Position numbers and translations under genes: made by a program. The notes under the pieces were generated by a model that made no database searches, was not told the DNA's origin, and saw only the letters and a program-made list of their open reading frames with translations. From the NCBI RefSeq assembly GCF_900103955.1, contig NZ_FNIL01000001.1, positions 1-64,000 on the forward strand: a stretch of DNA of 64,000 nt, given 5' to 3'. The stretch is from Alkalicoccus daliensis. GTDB taxonomy: Bacteria > Bacillota > Bacilli > Bacillales > Salisediminibacteriaceae. Positions 1 through 7,823 of the stretch are shown piece by piece. Every line of letters begins with the position of its first letter. Within the stretch, counting starts at the first letter, position 1.

Positions 1-282
1 GGAAGGGTCGTGCAAGTCGAAGGCGGTCGCCGTCTCCTGAAGAGAAGCACCTGTCTGGTTCCTAAAGTGTAATACATGCAGTTTGAATTGGACAGAATAA
101 ACTGGTTTGGAACGTGGTTTCTGTACTCCTTTTACTCCGTAATGTTGATAGGCACGAACCCACCGTTTGATGGGAGTGACACTAGGGATCAAGTATTTCT
201 TCGCCAATAACCGGTATCCCAGCTCTCCTTGCATATACTCCTTCACAATCATTAATTTAAATTCCTCACTATACATTGTCAT
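1..282 (-). CDS. IS3-family transposase OrfA, N-terminal 94 residues (cut by window edge)
   Basis: An open frame of 94 codons runs off the window start. It begins MTMYSEEFKLMIVKEY and contains an N-terminal helix-turn-helix (LLAKKYLIPSVTPIKRWV) typical of the InsJ/OrfA DNA-binding subunit of IS150-group elements. OrfA binds the terminal repeats and is normally fused to the DDE catalytic OrfB by frameshifting; that part is not in view. A second in-frame ATG sits two codons downstream. No strong ribosome-binding site precedes the start, in keeping with the low expression usual for transposases. Confidence 0.8.
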   Translation of the reverse strand, partial: MTMYSEEFKLMIVKEYMQGELGYRLLAKKYLIPSVTPIKRWVRAYQHYGVKGVQKPRSKPVYSVQFKLHVLHFRNQTGASLQETATAFDLHDPS

Positions 283-289
283 ACAAAAA

Positions 290-329
290 CACCCCAGAAG
301 TTAGATTTTTAACTCTAACTTCTGGGGTG
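290..329. terminator. Perfect hairpin between IS end and orfA
   Basis: A 15-bp perfect stem (290-304 with 315-329, extendable by one A-T pair) closes a short loop directly upstream of orfA. Similar hairpins at IS150-type ends are thought to block transcription entering from outside and so limit transposase production. There is no long T-tract, so it may act on translation rather than as a classic terminator. Confidence 0.6.
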
Positions 330-549
330 CACTACCCAAGCTTCCGCCGGGAAGCGGAGGAGAACCCAGTACATAGAAAGTCATAAATATACAATTCATC
401 TCACTTTATAAGACTCTGAGTATTTTCTAACTCCTTTCGAAATAACTGTGAACATTTTGTGGACCTCCTACTCCCTTCATAGTTTCTTCAAACTTTTCTT
501 TTAAACTTGGTAACAGTTAAAGAAAAGCAAAAGAAAGGGAGTATCAGCT

Positions 550-1959
550 ATGAATAAAACATGGAAATTATCGAGTGTCGTTACAATCAGTTCCGTTTTG
601 CTTTTAGCAGCATGTAATGGGGGAGACAACGAAACTGCGGCAAATGAGAACGCTTCTGGAAATGGAGGAAGTGGAAACGATACACATAATAATCATATGA
701 ATGAAGACATGAACGAGCATATGAACGAAAATATGGAAGAGCACATGAACGAAAATATGAATAACCATATGGATCATAATGAAGATATGAATGAGCACGG
801 GGAACATATGGATGACCATGAGGAACACATGAACGGAAACAATGAAGCAAGAGAAGCTTTTGAAGAAGAAGCGGCACAGCTTCCGGAAAGCTGGAATGAC
901 AATGCCGGAGAGAACCTGCAGGTGGATAGCACAAAAAACATTACCAGACTTTCCGGGAACAGCGTAGAGGAAATGTCTGTCATTGCCTCGCAGACGATCT
1001 GGCCGGCAACACATGAAGCAAATCAGCCGGGTACCGTAATTTTAGCAGAAGAGGACGAATGGCAGCATGCACTTGCCGCTTTGACGCTTGTGCACCATCC
1101 AAATGATGGTCCGCTTCTGTTGATGGAAGATGGCCTGACAGAGGACCTGGTGGCAGAAATAGAGCGCCTGGCACCACTGGGAAATGAAGAAGGAATCGAA
1201 GTACTCGTTGCAGCGGATCTTTCTGCAGAGGAAGAAGAGATGCTGGAAGGATTTGAAACAGATAATGTGTATGAAGAAGATCCGGCACAGTTCGCAAAAG
1301 AAATTGAAGAAAGCTTTGCCGAAATTATCGGTGAACTGCCGGACAGTGTTATCATCGGTTCCATGGAAGAGGAACATCAGGCTTCTTCGTTATTAGCAGG
1401 AAGCTGGATTGCCCATATGAATGAATCACTGCTTTACGTAAATGAAGAAATTCCAGCAGCGACAAAAGAAGCGCTGGAAGCAAGAAACGGAGAAGCGAAT
1501 ATGTATCTGCTCGGGAATGACGATGCTATTTCCTCAGAGGTAGAAGAGGAGCTTGAAGAATTCGGCAATGTCGTGCGTATTGAGGGAGACACGCCAGCAG
1601 AACTCTCCATCGCATTTGCAGAATATCAGGACGATTCCTTTGGATGGGGCATCGATGAGCCTGGCCACGGACTTGTATTTGCTTCGGTAAACGAACCGGA
1701 ACTTGCGATGCCAGCGATGCCGCTTGCGCACCTAGGCAAGCATGCGCCGCTTATCTGGATGGAGGAAGAGCTGGAGCAGCCACATGCGGACTATCTCGCA
1801 AAGCTGAAACCAAGCTTTGAAGAGGCACCGATGGAAGGACCATATAATCACGGTTATGTAATAGGCGGAGAAGATACAATCTCCTTCCAGGCACAGGGTA
1901 CACTTGATGCACTGCTGGAAATAGAACAGCTGGACGGAGACGGACACGGAGATCACTAA
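550..1959 (+). CDS. Lipoprotein with Met/His-rich tract and cell-wall-binding-repeat-like body
   Basis: This 469-residue lipoprotein has signal peptide 1-21 and lipobox LLAAC with Cys22. Residues about 46-94 form a repetitive Asn/Glu/Met/His tract (units such as MNEHMNE) that could bind soft metals such as copper. The rest (about 130-465) resembles tandem cell-wall-binding repeat type 2 domains (ITRLSG.. and VLVAAD, VIIGS, LLGND, YVIGGED strand motifs). The start follows AAAGGGAG. A hairpin and then a two-component system follow, so a sensing or resistance partnership is plausible but unproven. The metal role is inferred from composition only. Confidence 0.75.
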   Translation: MNKTWKLSSVVTISSVLLLAACNGGDNETAANENASGNGGSGNDTHNNHMNEDMNEHMNENMEEHMNENMNNHMDHNEDMNEHGEHMDDHEEHMNGNNEAREAFEEEAAQLPESWNDNAGENLQVDSTKNITRLSGNSVEEMSVIASQTIWPATHEANQPGTVILAEEDEWQHALAALTLVHHPNDGPLLLMEDGLTEDLVAEIERLAPLGNEEGIEVLVAADLSAEEEEMLEGFETDNVYEEDPAQFAKEIEESFAEIIGELPDSVIIGSMEEEHQASSLLAGSWIAHMNESLLYVNEEIPAATKEALEARNGEANMYLLGNDDAISSEVEEELEEFGNVVRIEGDTPAELSIAFAEYQDDSFGWGIDEPGHGLVFASVNEPELAMPAMPLAHLGKHAPLIWMEEELEQPHADYLAKLKPSFEEAPMEGPYNHGYVIGGEDTISFQAQGTLDALLEIEQLDGDGHGDH

Positions 1960-2007
1960 GAAGAAGCTGATCTTTTCACGGAGAAACAGTAAAATAGAAA
2001 CAGCAGC

Positions 2008-2049
2008 AGAAACTGCCGGATTGCATCAGTATGCAGACGGCAGTTTTCT
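2008..2049 (+). terminator. Hairpin between lipoprotein and two-component system
   Basis: An 11-bp outer stem (2008-2018 with 2038-2048) and an inner TGCAT/ATGCA stem are followed by a short T-rich stretch. It ends about 20 bases before the response-regulator start. It may terminate or attenuate lipoprotein transcripts so that the kinase genes are expressed at a lower level. Confidence 0.6.
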
Positions 2050-2069
2050 GTAAGGAAAGGAGTAATTTT

Positions 2070-2765
2070 ATGAAGCACCGTATATTAGCAGTAGATGATG
2101 AGCAGCAAATGCTCGACTTAATCGATGCCTGCCTTCCCGGAGAAACGTACGAAGTATCTGCTGAAACGAATACCTCCAAAGTGCTGGGACGCATCGATTC
2201 AGAAGATATTGATCTTATCCTGCTGGACGTGATGATGCCTTATAAAGACGGGTGGGAGCTGTTAAAGGAAGTGAAGCAGCAGAGCCGCATTCCCGTTATC
2301 ATGCTGACGGCGCTCGGGGATACGGAACAGGTGGTGCAGGGACTGCATGGAGGAGCGGATGATTACATAACGAAGCCTTTCGAGCCGAAGGAATTAACGG
2401 CCCGTATAGAAGCAGTATTAAGAAGAATCCGGCCTCAGGAGGATGAAAAGACACATCGTGCAAAAGGAATTTTAATAAAAGAGGAAACGAGAGAAGCGTT
2501 CGCGAAAGAAATTCCTCTTCCGTTAACAAAAAAAGAGTTTGAAATTCTGCTTCACTTTGTCCGAGCACCAGGGAGAGTGTTTACGAGAGAGCAGCTCCTT
2601 GACATTGTATCCACGTTAGGTGAAAAAGGGATGGATAGAACCATCGATGCCCATGTGAAAAATATCAGGGAAAAATTAAAGCAGGCAGTTCCCGAAGAAA
2701 CGTTTATTGAAACAGTGTGGGGTGTAGGCTACAGATTGCCGCAGGAAAGCGGGCACAGAAAATGA
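2070..2765 (+). CDS. OmpR/PhoB-family response regulator
   Basis: This 231-residue regulator has a receiver domain (residues 3-115; acidic pair D9-D10, phospho-acceptor D53 in LLDVMMP, switch K in ITKPFEP) and a C-terminal winged helix (about 135-228; LTKKEFEILLHF, DAHVKNIREKL, VWGVGYR). An ATG preceded by AAGGAAAGGAG was chosen over the upstream in-frame ATG at 2031, which has no ribosome-binding site. Its stop overlaps the kinase start (ATGA), so the two are translationally coupled. The adjacent Met/His-rich lipoprotein is a possible target; the signal is unknown. Confidence 0.92.
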   Translation: MKHRILAVDDEQQMLDLIDACLPGETYEVSAETNTSKVLGRIDSEDIDLILLDVMMPYKDGWELLKEVKQQSRIPVIMLTALGDTEQVVQGLHGGADDYITKPFEPKELTARIEAVLRRIRPQEDEKTHRAKGILIKEETREAFAKEIPLPLTKKEFEILLHFVRAPGRVFTREQLLDIVSTLGEKGMDRTIDAHVKNIREKLKQAVPEETFIETVWGVGYRLPQESGHRK

Positions 2766-4159
2766 AGCTGTCTTTAAAAGCAGCGGCACTTGTTTTTGCG
2801 GCGTTTTTACTCCTTATTTCGGTATTGAGCGCGGGCTTTTATTTTTTATCCTACAATTTTTATCAGGAGCAGCTGCTGACAGATATCGATCGAAGAATGG
2901 ATGCGCATAGAGAAGTAGTGGAAGAAGATTTTCACCCGGAAGTGTTCAACCACGTGCGGGTGATGGAGGAACGGGCGGAAGAAGTGAATTATATTTTATT
3001 TGACGGCGAGGGAAACGCAGTCGAAGAAACAGCAGGGATCAGTGACGAAGAGAGGGAAATCTACAACGGATGGCTTGCATCGCAGCTTCCACTGGCAGAC
3101 TCCTCTATGGAATTTGTAGATACTTCGCATCATACGATTGCACACGTATTTGCAGCGCATCCTGTCATTATTGACGGAACAGTAGAAGCATACCTTTTTG
3201 TAGACCAGGCGACGACCAGATTTGAAGCAACACGTGCTTCGCTGCTCTGGCTGACAATTGGCACATCGGGTATCAGCCTGCTGCTTGCCGGAATGCTTGC
3301 CTGGTTTTTCTCCCGTTTTATGACCCGTTCGCTGGTGAAGCTGACTAAAGCAACGGAGCAGGTAGCCAGAGAAAATTTTGATGCAGCGGTTTATACGCCG
3401 CGGCAGGATGAAATTGGGGAACTGAGCAGAAGCGTGCACATTATGACCAATCAGCTGAAATTTTACCGCGATTCCCGCCGGAAGTTTCTTTCAGATGTTT
3501 CTCATGATCTGCGCACCCCGCTCACCTATGTGAAAGCATATGCGGCTTTATTGAAGGACCAGCCGGCCATGCCGCCTGATCAGCTGAGCAAGCAGGCAGG
3601 CGTAATTCACGGAGAGGCCCTGCGCATGGAAAGATTGGTGGAGGATCTGTTTCAGCTGACTAAAATGGATGAAGGGCACTGGGAACTGGAACTGGAAGAA
3701 GAGGATTTGACTGATCTTTTAACAGATGCACGCCCAAATTTCGAAATGATGGCCCAGCAGGAAAACCGGCAGCTGCATATGAAACTTGCAGGCGTCCCTT
3801 CTATTGTTCATGTTGACAGTGAAAGGATGATTCAGGCGCTGACAAACATCGTCCGGAATGCGCTGCATCATACGCCGGAAGGGAAAACTGTGAGCATTTA
3901 TTTGTCGAGGGAACAGGGCGAAGCAGTGATTTCTGTAGAAGATGAGGGACCCGGAATTCCGGAGGATGAACTTCCCTTGATCTGGGAAAGGTTTTACCGA
4001 GCAGACAAGTCACGCACTTCTTCCGCAGGCGGCAGCGGCCTTGGCCTTCCTATTACCAAACAGATTGTAGAAGCGCATCACGGGAAAGTCGCCGCTGTTA
4101 ATAAGGAAAGTGGTGCAGTGTTTATTATCAGGCTGCCGCTGGTCAGGAAAAACAGCTGA
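2762..4159 (+). CDS. Membrane sensor histidine kinase
   Basis: This is a 465-residue kinase with TM1 (about 8-30), an extracytoplasmic domain of about 125 residues, TM2 (about 160-182), HAMP, and HisKA with phosphorylatable H248 in SDVSHDLRTPL. The ATPase domain shows the N box (NIVRNALHHTPEGK), G1 (DEGPGIP), F box (ERFYRAD) and G2 (GSGLGL). The external domain is acidic and carries several His residues (SHHTIAHVFAAH), worth noting beside a His/Met-rich lipoprotein. It partners the overlapping response regulator. Confidence 0.92.
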   Translation: MKLSLKAAALVFAAFLLLISVLSAGFYFLSYNFYQEQLLTDIDRRMDAHREVVEEDFHPEVFNHVRVMEERAEEVNYILFDGEGNAVEETAGISDEEREIYNGWLASQLPLADSSMEFVDTSHHTIAHVFAAHPVIIDGTVEAYLFVDQATTRFEATRASLLWLTIGTSGISLLLAGMLAWFFSRFMTRSLVKLTKATEQVARENFDAAVYTPRQDEIGELSRSVHIMTNQLKFYRDSRRKFLSDVSHDLRTPLTYVKAYAALLKDQPAMPPDQLSKQAGVIHGEALRMERLVEDLFQLTKMDEGHWELELEEEDLTDLLTDARPNFEMMAQQENRQLHMKLAGVPSIVHVDSERMIQALTNIVRNALHHTPEGKTVSIYLSREQGEAVISVEDEGPGIPEDELPLIWERFYRADKSRTSSAGGSGLGLPITKQIVEAHHGKVAAVNKESGAVFIIRLPLVRKNS

Positions 4160-4252
4160 GGTCTGTTAATGACTAATCGTCCGGCGGTGCATTGATTGAT
4201 AAAGTATATACAGTGAGCCAATTTCATAATTACATTTTCAAGGAGAATTGAA

Positions 4253-4290
4253 GAACGTTCATTGACATTAAACATTGAATGTTCGTTTTT
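4253..4290 (+). terminator. Terminator after the two-component operon
   Basis: The stem 4253-4264 / 4273-4284 (GAACGTTCATTG with CATTGAATGTTC, one mismatch) is followed by GTTTTT. It lies about 95 bases past the kinase stop. Confidence 0.75.
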
Positions 4291-4307
4291 CATAAGTGTT
4301 CCGGAGT

Positions 4308-4414
4308 GACAGACGGTGACTCCCGGAGGATCAGCGCAGTCTGAAGATCCAATAGAACGAAGGTTTTTTATCGTCCTATTTAGCTGAAGACAAGCCCTCG
4401 GGCAAGCAGCTGTC
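4308..4414 (+). repeat. Dispersed intergenic element, copy C
   Basis: This is one of four related elements in the window. It shares the blocks AGCGCAGTCTGAAGATCCAA and GAAGACAAGCCCTCGGGCAAG with the copies at 21.3, 43.1 and 59.6 kb, and its ends pair as GACAG/CTGTC. It also carries an internal hairpin (AATAGAACGA with TCGTCCTATT). It sits between convergent genes. Boundaries are approximate. Confidence 0.6.
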
Positions 4415-4605
4415 TATAACGAAGAGACCCTCTATTGTTCGTTTTGAATTATCTGATTTTGTATTATGAAATTGCTTCACAGTAAGTAAAAATTGAAGTT
4501 TCAGGGATAAAAGGAAATATCATATTACTTTCTTATCTCTTGGATATTACTCGAAGGCAGAGGGAAAATTTAAGGCGGGGGTTCCAAAAATTATTTATAA
4601 AAATA

Positions 4606-4645
4606 TCAGGATACCCAACCTTATATTTAAGGAAAGATATCCTGA
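4606..4645 (-). terminator. Terminator of the permease gene
   Basis: On the minus strand an 8-bp stem (TCAGGATA / TATCCTGA) is followed by TATTTTTATA, just downstream of the permease stop. Confidence 0.75.
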
Positions 4646-4664
4646 AATTTTTTGCAGTGTGAAA

Positions 4665-5987
4665 TTAGTGAGAATGGGAGCCTTCTTCTTCTGGAGGCTG
4701 CTTTTTCAAATAAAAGTGTTCGGATATAAAAATCAGCAGAACGAAAGTAACAGAAACGATAGTGATAAGAAGATCCGTCGTTATTTTATACCAGAGAAAA
4801 GCTCCTAACACTACGGCATCAAGTATTATCGCAGAAATTACTATGGAAGCTTTCGCGTTAATATCATCTTTTAATCGCGTCAGAATACCCCAATGAAACA
4901 TAATATCCATCGATAAATAAAAAATCGCGCCCAGCGTAGCAATACGCGGTAAATCAAAGAACACCGTGAGTATTATAGCAATTGCCGCCACGTAGACGAG
5001 CATGTGCTGCTGCAGATTCCCCGGTAATCGAAAGTGTTTATGTGGAATCAGCTTCATGTCCGTCATCATGGCAGTCATACGGGAGACCGCAAATATACTT
5101 GCTATAATTACAGAAATCGTCGCAAGAATTGCAATTCCAATAGTAAACCAAACGCCAAGCTCACCTAACGCAGGCTCTGCAGCTGCAGCAAGCGAATAAT
5201 CTCTTGCCTCAATAATTTCAGCTACTGACAGATTGCTTGATACTGCCCAGGTGATTAGAAAATATATCACTGCACATATAGCAATAGATATTGCAATCGC
5301 TCTGCTGATGTTTTTATGGGGGTTTACAATCTCAGCCCCGTTATTGGTAATAGTGGTAAACCCTTTAAATGCGAGAATCGTCAGCGCTAAAGAAGCAATA
5401 AAGTTAATACTTGTATGCTCCGGCGCGCTTCCTGTCAAAACTCCGTCAAAGGTGAAATTAGAAACCCAAAGGGCTGCAAGGGCGAATGCTGCAATCCCGA
5501 TAATTTTCAAAATGGAAATAATAGAAATGAATTTTTCGATAAATTGGTTTTTAGTTAAATTAATCAGGAAAGCAAATATGATAAGTCCCACCCCAAGCAC
5601 AGGAACCAGAAAGCTGTCAGAACCGATATTAAACAGCTGCAGGCTGTATGTTCCGAATGTACGTGAGATTAATGCCTGGTTGATAATCATAGAAATTGCC
5701 ATTAAAAGTGCAGCTGCACCTGTAACGGTCCCTTTGCCGTATGCCTTAGCAAAAAACATTCCTATGCCTCCAGCGGATGGATAGGCGTTCGCCATTTTTG
5801 CATAACCATAGGCACTAAAAACTGTAATCAGACCGCCGACGATAAAAGAGAGCGGAAATAAATAACCTGTAATTTCTGCGACTTGCCCGAGCAGTGCAAA
5901 AATCCCCGCACCAATCATTACTCCGGTACCCAGTCCAACGGCACCAGGCAGGGTAATACTGTTCTTTTCATAATTACCTTGTTTCAT
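4665..5987 (-). CDS. APC-superfamily amino acid permease
   Basis: This 440-residue integral membrane protein has about 12 predicted hydrophobic helices. The N-terminal motif GTGVMIGAGIFALLGQ is the conserved unwound TM1 region of amino acid/polyamine/organocation transporters, where the substrate amino and carboxyl groups bind. The start follows AAGGAGG. The C-terminus is hydrophilic and ends in a His-rich SHSH. It is monocistronic with its own terminator. Substrate specificity cannot be read from sequence alone. Confidence 0.88.
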   Translation of the reverse strand: MKQGNYEKNSITLPGAVGLGTGVMIGAGIFALLGQVAEITGYLFPLSFIVGGLITVFSAYGYAKMANAYPSAGGIGMFFAKAYGKGTVTGAAALLMAISMIINQALISRTFGTYSLQLFNIGSDSFLVPVLGVGLIIFAFLINLTKNQFIEKFISIISILKIIGIAAFALAALWVSNFTFDGVLTGSAPEHTSINFIASLALTILAFKGFTTITNNGAEIVNPHKNISRAIAISIAICAVIYFLITWAVSSNLSVAEIIEARDYSLAAAAEPALGELGVWFTIGIAILATISVIIASIFAVSRMTAMMTDMKLIPHKHFRLPGNLQQHMLVYVAAIAIILTVFFDLPRIATLGAIFYLSMDIMFHWGILTRLKDDINAKASIVISAIILDAVVLGAFLWYKITTDLLITIVSVTFVLLIFISEHFYLKKQPPEEEGSHSH

Positions 5988-6144
5988 AACTACCTCCTTG
6001 ACCAGATTAAAATAAATAGATTTTCTGTAAAATCAGTCCTTTTCAGCGTGAAAAGCTCAGCTGAAAACCAGCGCGTACTTTATGCATAAATGAGAAACAA
6101 GCTTTTAAGGGGTTTTTCCCTTATTCCTGCTGATAAAACAAATA

Positions 6145-6172
6145 GGAGCTTCCTGATAAATACAGAAGCTCC
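6145..6172 (-). terminator. Terminator of the SHOCT gene
   Basis: A perfect 8-bp stem (GGAGCTTC / GAAGCTCC) lies 50 bases downstream of the minus-strand gene, followed on that strand by TATTTGTTTT. Confidence 0.65.
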
Positions 6173-6222
6173 GCCGGAATAGGAGGAAGAGGGAGAAGAT
6201 TTTCAGAAGGAAACAAGGAAAT

Positions 6223-6459
6223 TTATTTTCTGGTCAGTACCTGTTTCTTTTCTTCATATTCCTGTCTATTAATTTCTCCTTTTGCATACCGTTCATTTAA
6301 AATGGCTATACTTGATTTATCTTTTGGAGAATCAGTATGAAAAAGCTTGCCGAGAAGATAAAAGACAAGAAATAACACAAGACCAATAAAAAGCAGCCAG
6401 ACAAACGCGCCGAGAAACATACCTGCACTCCAAAAACCGCCCTCCATCATATGGTTCAT
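6223..6459 (-). CDS. Small membrane protein with C-terminal SHOCT domain
   Basis: This 78-residue protein has one strong transmembrane helix (about 14-37) and a C-terminal SHOCT motif (AILNERYAKGEINRQEYEEKK, with the characteristic LxxRYAKGEIxxxEY pattern). SHOCT segments are short C-terminal oligomerisation or targeting modules. The start MNHMMEGG was chosen because GGAAGTGCGGAG precedes it; the longer upstream reading has no ribosome-binding site. Function unknown. Confidence 0.8.
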   Translation of the reverse strand: MNHMMEGGFWSAGMFLGAFVWLLFIGLVLFLVFYLLGKLFHTDSPKDKSSIAILNERYAKGEINRQEYEEKKQVLTRK

Positions 6460-6595
6460 CTCCGCACTTCCTTTCTTATCTTCTGCCTTGTTTCTATGAT
6501 AGGAAGAAATTATGAATAAAGTATGAAGTAACGAGATTTCTGCATAATTTATGTTAAAAGTGCATACATATTTTATCGGCAGCTGACCAAACAAA

Positions 6596-6621
6596 AAACG
6601 CGCACATCTCTGTACGCGTTT
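6596..6621 (-). terminator. Terminator after rpsN2
   Basis: The minus strand forms a 10-bp GC-rich stem (AAACGCGTAC / GTGCGCGTTT, one wobble pair) followed by TTTTTGTTT, ending within a few bases of the S14 stop codon. Confidence 0.85.
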
Positions 6622-6624
6622 GTG

Positions 6625-6894
6625 TTACCAGCTTGCTTTTTTTACACCGGGGAGCTGTCCCTTGTGCGCACGGTTACGGAACTCTATACGGGAAAGTTCA
6701 AATTTACGCAGTACAGCGTGCGGCCGGCCTGTTACTTTGCATCTGCGGGTCAGACGGGTAGGAGAAGAGTCACGAGGGAGTTTTCTCAGCGCTTCATAAT
6801 CTCCTTTTTCTTTTAATTCTTTCCGGAGAGCTGCATAGCGCTGTACCAATTCCTCCCGCTGTTTTTCTTTTGCGATTTTTGATTTCTTAGCCAT
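6625..6894 (-). CDS. rpsN2: Alternative zinc-independent 30S ribosomal protein S14
   Basis: This 89-residue S14 paralogue starts [16 protein letters not shown] and ends [17 protein letters not shown]. The length and the lack of the two CxxC pairs mark it as the zinc-free (C-minus) form. In Bacillus the equivalent yhzA is de-repressed by Zur during zinc limitation so that zinc held by the normal S14 can be spared. It is the second gene after an unknown protein, in an operon preceded by a Zur-like box. The internal ATG at MAKK was preferred to an upstream in-frame ATG overlapping the previous gene. Confidence 0.93.
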   Translation of the reverse strand: MAKKSKIAKEKQREELVQRYAALRKELKEKGDYEALRKLPRDSSPTRLTRRCKVTGRPHAVLRKFELSRIEFRNRAHKGQLPGVKKASW

Positions 6895-6916
6895 GACAAA
6901 TATCATTCCTTTCACA

Positions 6917-7291
6917 TTATTTTTTAAAAGAGAAAGCAGGAACATTCAATTGAAAATGTCTTTTTGACCCTTTCATGTTCTCTTCATAGGAGAGGTTAGA
7001 AGAAGTTTCAAATATTAAAGCCTGTTTCAGTGTCTCCTCTGTTAATTCATGCAGTTTTTGTTCAATGAACTGTACTTTTTCAAAAACAAAGTCTGCCGGT
7101 AATGAAAAAGCCGCTGCGGTCTGAATTACAGGTGAATTTGAAACCAATAGGGAGAAGAACTCTTCTTCTGTAGCTGCCTTATCTGCCAGCATTGATTCAA
7201 GTTTTTCATGCATAAAAAATATTTTGCGATCTTCTGCAGGTAAAGTACGCAAAAGCTGCGCCCGGATAAATTCATAGCGGGAATTATTCAA
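6917..7291 (-). CDS. Unknown protein co-transcribed with zinc-free S14
   Basis: This gene encodes 124 residues, predicted mainly helical, with no signal peptide, membrane segment or recognised domain. A TTG start was chosen because GGAGG sits eight bases before it; reading from an earlier TTG would put the ribosome-binding site inside the gene. It ends 22 bases before rpsN2, and a Zur-like palindrome lies 20 bases upstream of its start. It is therefore likely made under zinc starvation. I do not recognise the family. Confidence 0.75.
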   Translation of the reverse strand: MNNSRYEFIRAQLLRTLPAEDRKIFFMHEKLESMLADKAATEEEFFSLLVSNSPVIQTAAAFSLPADFVFEKVQFIEQKLHELTEETLKQALIFETSSNLSYEENMKGSKRHFQLNVPAFSFKK

Positions 7292-7311
7292 AATTTCTTC
7301 CTCCAATCCTC

Positions 7312-7332
7312 AAATCGAAATCTTTACGATTT
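7312..7332 (-). promoter_or_regulatory. Zur box upstream of unknown gene-rpsN2 operon
   Basis: A 21-bp near-palindrome has left half AAATCGAAAT, a central C, and right half TTTACGATTT. It matches the Bacillus Zur consensus (AAATCGTAAT-N-ATTACGATTT) at most positions. It lies just upstream of the TTG start, where a bound repressor would block transcription. Confidence 0.8.
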
Positions 7333-7493
7333 AAATTAAAACATAACGAATTCTTTTTGTAAAGAAGCATCTCCGTTTTGTTTTGGAACAAATACTATAG
7401 TGCATTTATTGAGCGACAGCCCGAATATAGTTTAAAAAAGTCTTCATAAGTGCTTTTTAAATGAAACAAAGATAGATTAATTGAGGGAGATTC

Positions 7494-7592
7494 ATGAGCA
7501 GTAGACATAATAATGGAAGACAACTCTCTCGGAACCATCCACTGTTATGCAGATTCATTTCCTCATTCAGAAAAATATTTTCGAAAAAATGA
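7494..7592 (+). CDS. Possible 32-residue basic peptide
   Basis: A short frame starts ATG with GAGGGAG seven bases upstream and encodes a basic, Arg/Lys/Ser-rich peptide ending SSFRKIFSKK. It lies in the divergent intergenic region, upstream of the Zur boxes for the ZnuA-like gene. Only the ribosome-binding site supports it, so it could be chance. Confidence 0.25.
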   Translation: MSSRHNNGRQLSRNHPLLCRFISSFRKIFSKK

Positions 7593-7643
7593 AAATGATT
7601 CCTCTCTAAAAGTTACTATCTGCAGTTGAATCATTTTATTATT

Positions 7644-7664
7644 AAATCGTAAAGCTTACTGTTT
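7644..7664 (+). promoter_or_regulatory. Zur-like box 1 upstream of znuA-like gene
   Basis: The left half AAATCGTAAA matches the Zur half-site well; the right half CTTACTGTTT is weaker. Its centre is 23 bp from that of box 2, about two helical turns. Confidence 0.55.
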
Positions 7665-7690
7665 ACAAAACGTAACCTTTACGATAGACT
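7662..7690 (+). promoter_or_regulatory. Promoter of zinc cluster
   Basis: The -35 TTTACA (7662-7667), a 17-bp spacer and -10 TAGACT (7685-7690) overlap Zur-like box 2 completely, a layout suited to repression by zinc-loaded Zur. The resulting leader would be about 125 bases. Confidence 0.6.
7667..7687 (+). promoter_or_regulatory. Zur-like box 2 in the znuA-like promoter
   Basis: The core CGTAA-CCT-TTACG fits the Zur core CGTAA-TNA-TTACG, flanked by AAAA and ATAG. It lies between the -35 and -10 elements. Confidence 0.75.
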
Positions 7691-7823
7691 AAGTTTAGAT
7701 ATTGCCTGAACGCTGATTTTCCGCGTTCTATTACAGGCATGGCATATGAAAGTGGTAAAAAGATTTACCAGGCATATACTTACAGAAAAATAGTAATCAA
7801 TAATTAAAAGGGAGTTCTTCAAA

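Larger units (their letters stand above)
1..339 (-). mobile_element. Truncated IS3-family (IS150-type) element, left end
   Basis: The segment holds the 5' part of an orfA-type transposase gene, an upstream hairpin, and what looks like the element terminus near 330-339. The rest of the element lies beyond the window start, so its size and the presence of orfB cannot be judged. The exact terminal inverted repeat is not resolved; the end is placed by eye where the sequence resembles ends of IS150-group elements. Confidence 0.7.

Noticed and set aside
5233-5784. 183-codon plus-strand frame opposite the permease
   Set aside because: Shadow of a long hydrophobic gene; no ribosome-binding site.
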